From NCBI GenBank assembly GCA_964343805.1, contig CAYFLR010000111.1, positions 1 to 9,717 of the forward strand: DNA of 9,717 bases, in the 5' to 3' direction. Made by a program: the position numbers and the translations under genes. Under the pieces are notes generated by a model. It saw nothing but the letters and a program-made list of their open reading frames with translations. It was not told the DNA's origin and did not search any database. Every line of letters begins with the position of its first letter. Position 1 is the stretch's first letter. This stretch comes from CAYFLR01 sp964343805. Lineage in GTDB: Bacteria > Bdellovibrionota_B > Oligoflexia > CAYFLR01. Below, piece after piece: positions 1 to 6,228 of the stretch.

Positions 1-1350
1 AAGAAAAGCGTCCCATAAGGCAGAATAAAGACGAGAACGGTTTTGCACGGTCATGGATTTCGTCTTAGATTGTTCTGAGACCAAAGTATCTATATTGGTG
101 CCGGGAAGTTTTTCCATAACCAAAACACGTGCCGTAGAGAGCGAAGTGACCGGTTTAGGAATTTGAACCCCTCTTATTAACCTTAGGTAGTTCCGTGCTC
201 GCTGCAAATTCTTGAGTTCTAAACGAAAATCCAGTTCACCCCTTATAGAGTCTTCCAGTCCGACCACTTGAGAGGCAATGAGATCTAAAATTGGGGCCAT
301 TTTCTGACTTCCCACAAAGATATGGCTACTTTTCAACAGAGCTTGATTTAGAATATGGTTACGCGCCAGTTCTTCTTTTAAACCCGGTCGCTGCACTTTG
401 ACAATGACCTCTTTGGTTCCCCCTAAAGGGGTTCGTATTTTCGCAGTATAGGTTTGTCCCACGGTGGCACTGGCAATGGGTTTTGAAGCATCAAAGTCGA
501 TAAAGACCTCACGGGCATTTTTACCCAACTCTTCTCTTACAATCCTCAAAACCGTTTCTGCTGGCATTTCGGGCAGGGCATCTTGAAACTGTTTGAAATG
601 TACACTGGCTTCAGGTCCCATTAAAACTTTATTGTTACTGATGGATTGTATAAATTTTTCATAAAAAAGTCCGAGATTTCTTACATGCAGACCAATATTT
701 TTGGCATCTTCCGCAGAAATCTGTATTCCTTCGCCAGATTTTGCACCCTCCTTGTTATTTTTTAACACTTCAGCAATTCCCATCAGGGCTTTGATTTGTC
801 GAGTAAAGTGCTCTAATTCGCTACGCAAAGTTTTCTGATCAGTTAAAACCTTCCCGGGATCAGAAAGTGCTAAAAATAAGAGTTCTTGCTTAACTGTCAC
901 AATGTACCTTAATAGTTCTACCGAAGCAGAAATCCGATATTTAAGAACTTCGGGATCACTTTTACGGAGAAAGCTTTCAATGGGTGCAGTGACTTCAGAT
1001 ATTTTGTCCAGTGGGATCTGGTTGATCTGAGCAACAGGTATATGCTCTGCAATTTGCTTAAGAAGACTATGACTTTCTGCCGCTTTCACAGCACGATTGA
1101 ATTTACGGAGGACCTCTAAGGGGACCTGACAATTAGCGCGACAACTTTGATCTACCTGAGTAAAAAGGGCATCTACTTCTTGGGACTTTATTTGGTTATC
1201 AATTTGAGGATCAGATAAGATCCGAAAAGACCGACTGAGTGACTGAGTCAGTGCAATCTCATCGCTCAAAGAGATGGTATTGGCATCTAAAGCCCTAGGT
1301 TGAATGAGATTGGATACTGAAATTAAAAGGAGAACAAGTAATTTGTGCAC
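1..1350 (-). CDS. ABC1/UbiB-family atypical kinase, exported-looking, partial (C-terminus off the window)
   Basis: The frame is open for 450 codons from a GTG at 1350 to base 1, so the gene continues past the left edge. The GTG is preceded by AAAGGA (1362-1357) at a six-base spacing, and the protein then opens with a signal-peptide-like segment (residues 1-23: MHK, a Leu/Ile/Val core, then ALDA). Residues 24-210 are mostly helical and unrecognised, with a lone cysteine pair C70/C74. From about 220 it aligns with ABC1 proteins: LGLFYEKFIQ (226-235) where the family has the KxGQ motif, PIASATVGQTYTAKI (291-305) for the Ala-rich ATP-binding loop, VIVKVQRPG (315-323) with the nucleotide-binding lysine K318, GELDFRLELKN (371-381) with the alphaC-type E378, and VLVMEKLPG (409-417). 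The window ends just before the expected HADPHPGN catalytic motif. Known members (UbiB/COQ8/ADCK) support ubiquinone or lipid metabolism and are ATPases or atypical kinases. The role of this one is unknown. Family assignment is firm; export is inferred. Confidence 0.88.
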   Translation of the reverse strand, partial: MHKLLVLLLISVSNLIQPRALDANTISLSDEIALTQSLSRSFRILSDPQIDNQIKSQEVDALFTQVDQSCRANCQVPLEVLRKFNRAVKAAESHSLLKQIAEHIPVAQINQIPLDKISEVTAPIESFLRKSDPEVLKYRISASVELLRYIVTVKQELLFLALSDPGKVLTDQKTLRSELEHFTRQIKALMGIAEVLKNNKEGAKSGEGIQISAEDAKNIGLHVRNLGLFYEKFIQSISNNKVLMGPEASVHFKQFQDALPEMPAETVLRIVREELGKNAREVFIDFDASKPIASATVGQTYTAKIRTPLGGTKEVIVKVQRPGLKEELARNHILNQALLKSSHIFVGSQKMAPILDLIASQVVGLEDSIRGELDFRLELKNLQRARNYLRLIRGVQIPKPVTSLSTARVLVMEKLPGTNIDTLVSEQSKTKSMTVQNRSRLYSALWDAFL

Positions 1351-1502
1351 TGTTGATCCTTTGAATAGATTGAGGTTTCTTTCTATATGTTCATTATATT
1401 AAAAAAAACCGAATAATTTGAGAAATTTTGGTATTATATTAATAAGTAATCCATAACCCCCTTATAAAACACCGTTTATCAGTAGAAATTGGGAGTAACT
1501 CC
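1351..1502. promoter_or_regulatory. Divergent intergenic region between the ABC1 gene and the small cysteine-rich gene
   Basis: This 152-base, very AT-rich spacer must hold the promoters for both divergent genes. On the minus strand there is a perfect TATAAT at 1398-1393, about 42 bases before the GTG start of the ABC1 gene, and a second at 1438-1433. Neither has a convincing -35 at 17 bases. On the plus strand TATAAA at 1463-1468 could be a -10 for the small gene, again with no clear -35. The small gene's Shine-Dalgarno GGAG (1492-1495) lies inside a short palindrome, GGAGT-A-ACTCC (1492-1502), directly before its ATG. These are sequence matches only. Confidence 0.35.
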
Positions 1503-1874
1503 ATGTTAAGCAAACCACTCTTTGCCCTTTTACTCATCCTTCATCCATTAATGGCTATGAATAATAACAACCAAGCTGAGCCCACGGTCTTAAAATCGGG
1601 TACCTATGTCTGCTTGGAAGGAAATGATGATTCCATCTGCCCTCAGAAAGTCACTACTCAGCTCAATGAGGATGGAGATATGCAATTATTAAAAGTTATA
1701 TATAGTGGATATTGTGCTGATTACGGTCCCTTAAAATTATACTGCCAAGAAGATCGGGTTTGCGAAAGGCCTGGTCAGCGTATTGAAATCAAAGATTCCA
1801 CCCATTACTATTGGGAAAATACGTCCTATGATATTTTCTGCCACTTTGAATATTGCGAAGAGGATTGTGAGTAA
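1503..1874 (+). CDS. Small secreted cysteine-rich protein of unknown function
   Basis: The ORF encodes 123 residues from an ATG preceded by GGAG with a seven-base gap. Residues 1-18 form a Sec signal peptide (MLSK, hydrophobic core, cleavage probably after PLMA or a little later). The mature part of about 100 residues has eight cysteines (C37, C46, C71, C81, C87, C113, C118, C122), an even number that suits disulfide pairing outside the cytoplasm. It is rich in Tyr, Asp and Glu, is predicted acidic, and ends in a C-x3-C-x3-C cluster. Only one signal peptide and no membrane segment is visible. I do not recognise the family. The gene stands alone between a divergent ABC1 gene and convergent carB. 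A normal start, ribosome-binding site and export signal argue that it is real rather than a chance ORF. Confidence 0.75.
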   Translation: MLSKPLFALLLILHPLMAMNNNNQAEPTVLKSGTYVCLEGNDDSICPQKVTTQLNEDGDMQLLKVIYSGYCADYGPLKLYCQEDRVCERPGQRIEIKDSTHYYWENTSYDIFCHFEYCEEDCE

Positions 1875-1888
1875 AAGATCAATACTCA
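1868..1888. repeat. Perfect inverted repeat across the convergent gene ends
   Basis: TGAGTA (1868-1873) and TACTCA (1883-1888) form a perfect 6-bp stem around a 9-base loop. It spans both stop codons, the small gene's TAA at 1872-1874 and the carB TGA at 1881-1879. The stem has only two G-C pairs and neither strand has a following T-run, so it is a weak candidate for a shared terminator. It is noted because only four bases separate the two genes and no other termination signal is visible. Confidence 0.3.
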
Positions 1889-4800
1889 TCCCATGATAGA
1901 ATCTCTAACTTATTATTCCGGTAATATTCAAGAGCTTCCACCATCTGAATCGCCACCTGCAGATTGGTAATAAGCGGAATTTCAAAATCTACAGCAGTGC
2001 GTCGAATCAGATATTCATTAGTTAACTCTCGTTTTAAATTACTTTTGGGAATATTGATCACCAAATCAATCTCTTTATTTTTTAATGCTGTAATGACTTG
2101 ACTTGGACCCTCTTCATCAGGCCGGTAGAGAGTTTCAACAGCGATACCATTTTTAGATAAAAAGTGAGAAGTCCCGGTGGTGGCACAAAGCTGATAGCCA
2201 AGATTAGATAGTTTTTTAATGCTTTCTAGCATCTTATGTTTGCTGTCCAAAGGACCTGTGGAAAGCAAAATTTTCTTTTTTGGAATGATAAATCCCACCG
2301 AGAGAAAGGCTTTTAAAAAAGCTTCACTCACTTCATGTCCTAAACAACCCACTTCACCGGTGGAAGCCATTTCAACTCCTAAAGTAGGATCCGCGCCTTT
2401 AAGTCTGGAAAAACTAAATTGAGCCGCTTTCACCCCCACATAATCCAAATCAAGAGCTGAACGATTGATGGGCGTAATGGGAGCATCTAGGATGGCTTCG
2501 GTAGCCATTTTAATCATATTGTGTTTAAAAACTTTAGAGCAAAAAGGAAAACTACGGGAGGCACGGAGGTTACATTCGATTACTTTTATGTGATTATCCT
2601 TAGCCAAAAATTGGATATTAAAGGGTCCCGTAATATTTAGAGCTTTTGCGATTTGACGGCCTACTTTTTTTACTCGCCTTAGGGTCTCAATATAAAGCCT
2701 TTGAGCTGGCAGCATAATAGTGGCATCGCCACTATGAACCCCGGCATTTTCCACATGCTCGCCAATGGCATAGATGAGAATTTCCCCATTTTTTGCCACC
2801 GCATCCATCTCCACCTCTTTACAATTTTCTAGAAAATTACTGATGACAACCGGGTGTTTGGGGTTAATTTCAGCCGCTTGTTCTAAAAATTTTGCAAGAG
2901 ATTCATCATCCCATACCACATTCATAGCCGCACCAGAAAGCACATAGCTGGGCCTAATGAGCACTGGATACCCAATTTGATTAGCAAAAGAGGTGGCCTC
3001 TTCTAAACTGGTTAACTCTTTCCATTCAGGCTGATCGATCTTGAGCCTATCTAAAAGAGAAGAAAATTTATGGCGATCTTCGGCTCGATCAATTGATTCG
3101 GCACTGGTTCCTAGGATGTTTACATTGGCCTTATTTAGACGAGTAGCTAGGTTATTTGGAATTTGTCCCCCCATAGAGACAATCACCCCTTCGGGATTTT
3201 CAAATTCATAAATATCCAGTGTTCGCTCTAAAGTAATTTCTTCAAAATAGAGCCGGTCACAAGTATCATAATCAGTACTCACAGTTTCAGGATTGTAGTT
3301 GATCATAATGGTCTTTTGACCTAAATTTCGGGCAGTGAGAACCGAATTTACACAGCACCAATCGAATTCCACGCTGCTCCCTATTCGATAGGCCCCACTG
3401 CCCAGTACAATGATTCCATCATTTAAGGTCTCAAGATCGTGGCACTGGGCATTATAAGTCATATAGAGATAGTTGGTTTGAGCCGGATATTCTGCTGCCA
3501 AAGTGTCAATTTGTTTTACAAACGGGGTGATGCCCATCTCTTTACGTAGACCTCTCACTTCCAAATTAGAAAGCCCCTTAATATGTCCGATTTGGAAATC
3601 ACTGAAACCCAATTTTTTAGCTTTGAGCATGAGCTCTTTATCAAGCTCATGTTGTTCCAGTTGCTGCTTACAATTGATTATTTCATCGAGCCTATAAAGG
3701 AACCAATAATCTACTTTGGTGTATTTATAGATTTTATCCAAAGGCCAATCTTGTTCCATAGCGGCTGCTATAGCAAAAATACGAAGGTCGGTCGGGTTAT
3801 GCAATTCTTCTTCTAAAGGTCGGTTGAAAGATATTCTATTTTGTAAAAAGCCGTGGGTTCCGATACCAATCATACGTAGGCTTTTTTGTAAGGCTTCGGC
3901 AAAGGTACGCCCTATGCCCATCACCTCCCCTACCGATTTCATTTCGCTGCCTAGGCTTTGATCCACCTCTTTAAATTTTTTGAGATCCCATCTAGGTATT
4001 TTTACCACAATATAGTCTAAGGCGGGTTCAAAGCAGGCTTTGGTAACTTTAGTAACACTATTTTCGATTTCCGTTAGAGGATAACCTAAGGCAATTTTCG
4101 CCGCAGTATAGGCCAGTGGATAACCCGTAGCTTTAGAGGCCAATGCTGAACTTCTTGAAAGACGAGCATTGACCTCAATTATCCGATAATCTTCAGACCG
4201 ATTATCTAAGGCAAATTGAATATTGCACTCTCCTACAATCCCAATATGTCGAATGGCTTTTAAAGAAATTTCTCGCAAATGATGATACTCTTTATTAGTT
4301 AGGGTTTGGGAAGGGGCCACCACAATGCTTTCACCGGTGTGAATCCCTAGTGGATCAAAGTTTTCCATATTACAGACAGTAACACAGTTATCCTTTCCAT
4401 CTCTGACTACTTCATATTCAATTTCTTTCCACCCCCCGAGCCACTCCTCGAGTAATACTTGAGGTGAGGAAGAAAAGGCCTCATTCGCACGTCGAATCAA
4501 TTGATTTTCATCACGGCAAATCCCAGATCCTCGACCACCTAATGCATAGGCAGCACGTATCATGAGCGGAAAACCAATTTGTTTAGCCGCCTCTACCACT
4601 TCTTCTAGCGTATTAGCAGCAATACTTCTGGGGGTTTTTAATCCAATTTCATCTAAACATTTTACAAAGAGATCTCTATCTTCAGTGGTCTTGATGGATG
4701 AAATCGGAGTCCCAAGAACTTGCACATTGAATTGGGTGAGAATTTCACGCTCAAAGAGTTCCACTCCACAGTTGAGGGCTGTTTGTCCGCCAAAAGAGAG

Positions 4801-5055
4801 GAGAATGCCTTCCGGTTTTTCTTTTTGAATAACCTGGCAGACAAACTCCCAGGTGATGGGAAGAAAGTAGACCTTATCAGCTAAACCCTCACTGGTTTGA
4901 ATGGTGGCGATGTTGGGATTTATGAGAATGGTTCTTATCCCCTCCTCTTTTAAAGCCTTGATGGCCTGCGAACCGGAATAATCAAATTCTCCAGCCTGAC
5001 CAATCTTTAAACCACCTGAACCAAGAATAAGTACTGTTTTGATATTTTTTTTCAT
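1879..5055 (-). CDS. carB: Carbamoyl-phosphate synthase, large (ammonia) subunit
   Basis: This is a full-length protein of 1058 residues (E. coli CarB has about 1073). With CarA it makes carbamoyl phosphate from glutamine-derived ammonia, bicarbonate and two ATP, feeding pyrimidine and arginine synthesis in the cytoplasm. The first ATP-grasp half (about 1-400) has LGSGGLKIGQAGEFDYSGSQ (11-30), R167 with the GGRGSG loop (173-178), and EVNARLSRSSALASKATGYP (294-313). An oligomerisation region follows (about 400-545). The second ATP-grasp half (about 546-925) has LGSGAYRIGSSVEFDW (551-566), NYNPETVSTDYD (586-597) and ECNLRASRSFPF (827-838). The C-terminal MGS-like allosteric domain (about 926-1058) keeps ATTGT (958-962), matching threonines used for UMP binding in E. 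coli. The start codon ATG overlaps the end of carA as ATGA, so the two are translationally coupled. ECN-x-R-x-SRSFPF and NARL are features of Bacteroidota and eukaryotic CAD enzymes rather than of E. coli, which has NPR. No key residue appears lost. Confidence 0.98.
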   Translation of the reverse strand: MKKNIKTVLILGSGGLKIGQAGEFDYSGSQAIKALKEEGIRTILINPNIATIQTSEGLADKVYFLPITWEFVCQVIQKEKPEGILLSFGGQTALNCGVELFEREILTQFNVQVLGTPISSIKTTEDRDLFVKCLDEIGLKTPRSIAANTLEEVVEAAKQIGFPLMIRAAYALGGRGSGICRDENQLIRRANEAFSSSPQVLLEEWLGGWKEIEYEVVRDGKDNCVTVCNMENFDPLGIHTGESIVVAPSQTLTNKEYHHLREISLKAIRHIGIVGECNIQFALDNRSEDYRIIEVNARLSRSSALASKATGYPLAYTAAKIALGYPLTEIENSVTKVTKACFEPALDYIVVKIPRWDLKKFKEVDQSLGSEMKSVGEVMGIGRTFAEALQKSLRMIGIGTHGFLQNRISFNRPLEEELHNPTDLRIFAIAAAMEQDWPLDKIYKYTKVDYWFLYRLDEIINCKQQLEQHELDKELMLKAKKLGFSDFQIGHIKGLSNLEVRGLRKEMGITPFVKQIDTLAAEYPAQTNYLYMTYNAQCHDLETLNDGIIVLGSGAYRIGSSVEFDWCCVNSVLTARNLGQKTIMINYNPETVSTDYDTCDRLYFEEITLERTLDIYEFENPEGVIVSMGGQIPNNLATRLNKANVNILGTSAESIDRAEDRHKFSSLLDRLKIDQPEWKELTSLEEATSFANQIGYPVLIRPSYVLSGAAMNVVWDDESLAKFLEQAAEINPKHPVVISNFLENCKEVEMDAVAKNGEILIYAIGEHVENAGVHSGDATIMLPAQRLYIETLRRVKKVGRQIAKALNITGPFNIQFLAKDNHIKVIECNLRASRSFPFCSKVFKHNMIKMATEAILDAPITPINRSALDLDYVGVKAAQFSFSRLKGADPTLGVEMASTGEVGCLGHEVSEAFLKAFLSVGFIIPKKKILLSTGPLDSKHKMLESIKKLSNLGYQLCATTGTSHFLSKNGIAVETLYRPDEEGPSQVITALKNKEIDLVINIPKSNLKRELTNEYLIRRTAVDFEIPLITNLQVAIQMVEALEYYRNNKLEILSWDEY

Positions 5056-6131
5056 ACTTCCATCACATTGACAAAGTGATCAAAAAGAAACTCGGTATCT
5101 ACTGGGCCGGCAGACGATTCAGGATGAAATTGCACCGAGTAAAAAGGCTTGCTGAGATGCTTAATCCCCTCATTGCTTCCGTCATTTAGGTTGTGAAACC
5201 ATGAAACCCAACCTTTAGGTAATGAAGTTTCATCAACGGCGAAGCCATGATTTTGAGAAGTGATATTGCATTTAGTGGTGTTTTGTTCCATGCAAGGCTG
5301 ATTCTGACTGCGATGACCAAATTTCAATTTATAGGTGTCTGCTCCGGCTGCCAAAGCTAACAACTGATTACCGAGACAAATACCAAAGATGGGTTTGTCT
5401 CCACCTAGAGATTTTTTAAGATGCATCACCGTGGACTGACACTGTTTAGGATCACCAGGTCCGTTAGAAATAAAAATGGCATCCACATCTGGTTCCAACT
5501 CTGGATCATAATCCCAGGGTACCCGAATAACAGTGGCTCCCCTTTTCAATAGACAGCGAATGATATTGTATTTAACCCCACAATCTATTAAAAGCACGCG
5601 ATACTTTTCATCTTCAGCCTGATAAATAACCTTTACTTTGGTACTGACATCTGCAACCAGATTCCTCTTATTGGGATCTGAAAACGGGAGATTTTGTTCA
5701 TCAAAAGTAATTCTACCGAGAAGAGAGCCCTTTCTTCTAAGTGTCTTGGTGAGGGAACGAGTATCAACATCATAGAGAGCCGGAATTTTCTGGGCTTTAA
5801 GCCATTTTGCTAGACTGGTCTCAGCATCCCAATGACTATAATTAAAAGAATAATCTGAAATGATGAGTCCTGAAATGTGAATTCGATCCGATTCAAAATT
5901 TTGCAAAAGCCCCTTTTCTAATTTGGGTGAAGGGACTCCATAATTACCTATTAATGGGTAAGTCAGAGTTAGAATCTGCCCTGCATAAGAGGGATCTGTC
6001 AGGTTTTCTGGGTATCCAACCATCCCCGTGTTAAATACCACTTCTCCGGCAATAGATTGGACAGCACCAAAGGACTTACCCTGAAAGAGAGTCCCATCTT
6101 CTAGTTCGAGTTGCGCTGTGGTCACTGCCAT
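5052..6131 (-). CDS. carA: Carbamoyl-phosphate synthase, small (glutamine amidotransferase) subunit
   Basis: The 359-residue subunit hydrolyses glutamine and channels ammonia to CarB. The N-terminal CPSase small-chain domain covers about 5-150, including VVFNTGMVGYPENLTDPSYA (31-50). The class I GATase domain covers about 178-352: GPGDP (224-228), the nucleophile elbow GICLGNQ (250-256) with C252, SQNHGFAVD (292-300), and VQFHPES (333-339) with H336 and E338 completing the triad. The elbow has GNQ where E. coli has GHQ; this variant is, as I recall, also found in other bacteria. HRSQNQPC (273-280) and NDGSNEG (316-322) again resemble the glutaminase domain of eukaryotic CAD. The ATG at 6131 follows AAGGGGG (6142-6136), one mismatch from the consensus Shine-Dalgarno. 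It overlaps carB by four bases, giving a two-gene operon. Confidence 0.98.
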   Translation of the reverse strand: MAVTTAQLELEDGTLFQGKSFGAVQSIAGEVVFNTGMVGYPENLTDPSYAGQILTLTYPLIGNYGVPSPKLEKGLLQNFESDRIHISGLIISDYSFNYSHWDAETSLAKWLKAQKIPALYDVDTRSLTKTLRRKGSLLGRITFDEQNLPFSDPNKRNLVADVSTKVKVIYQAEDEKYRVLLIDCGVKYNIIRCLLKRGATVIRVPWDYDPELEPDVDAIFISNGPGDPKQCQSTVMHLKKSLGGDKPIFGICLGNQLLALAAGADTYKLKFGHRSQNQPCMEQNTTKCNITSQNHGFAVDETSLPKGWVSWFHNLNDGSNEGIKHLSKPFYSVQFHPESSAGPVDTEFLFDHFVNVMEV

Positions 6132-6228
6132 ATTGCCCCCTTTTTTTTGCCAGGGACATTAACAGAGTTTTTATAAAGAGCCAAGATATGGAATGTTTAG
6201 ATTGTGTTAGAAAGATGCCTTTCTCACT
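6132..6228 (-). promoter_or_regulatory. carAB leader and possible promoter
   Basis: This 97-base gap separates carA from the same-strand upstream gene. A weak promoter candidate reads TTGGCT (6184-6179), 17 bases, TAATGT (6161-6156). An alternative -10, TATAAA, lies at 6175-6170. The leader ends in eight A and five G residues (6148-6136) that double as the Shine-Dalgarno. I see no pyrimidine-sensing attenuator or PyrR-type stem-loop. Whether carAB has its own promoter or is read through from upstream is unresolved. Confidence 0.3.
6209..6224 (-). terminator. Weak hairpin after the upstream gene
   Basis: Just past the stop codon of the 8112-6229 gene, AGAAAG and CTTTCT pair perfectly around a four-base loop (GCAT on the minus strand). 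The stem has only two G-C pairs and is followed by AACACAAT rather than a T-run, so termination here would be inefficient at best. It is listed because it is the only structure between this gene and carA. Confidence 0.2.

Noticed and set aside
2219..4828. Several short frames overlapping carB on both strands (for example 2219-2422, 3503-3697, 3583-3816, 4562-4828 and 4844-4662)
   Set aside because: They lie wholly inside a strongly conserved enzyme gene, have no family resemblance, signal peptide or ribosome-binding site, and are explained as shadows of carB.
6132..6228. A pyrimidine riboswitch, PyrR site or attenuator before carA
   Set aside because: I looked for a stem-loop with a T-run and for PyrR-type conserved loops and found only a weak 6-bp hairpin near the upstream gene's stop.
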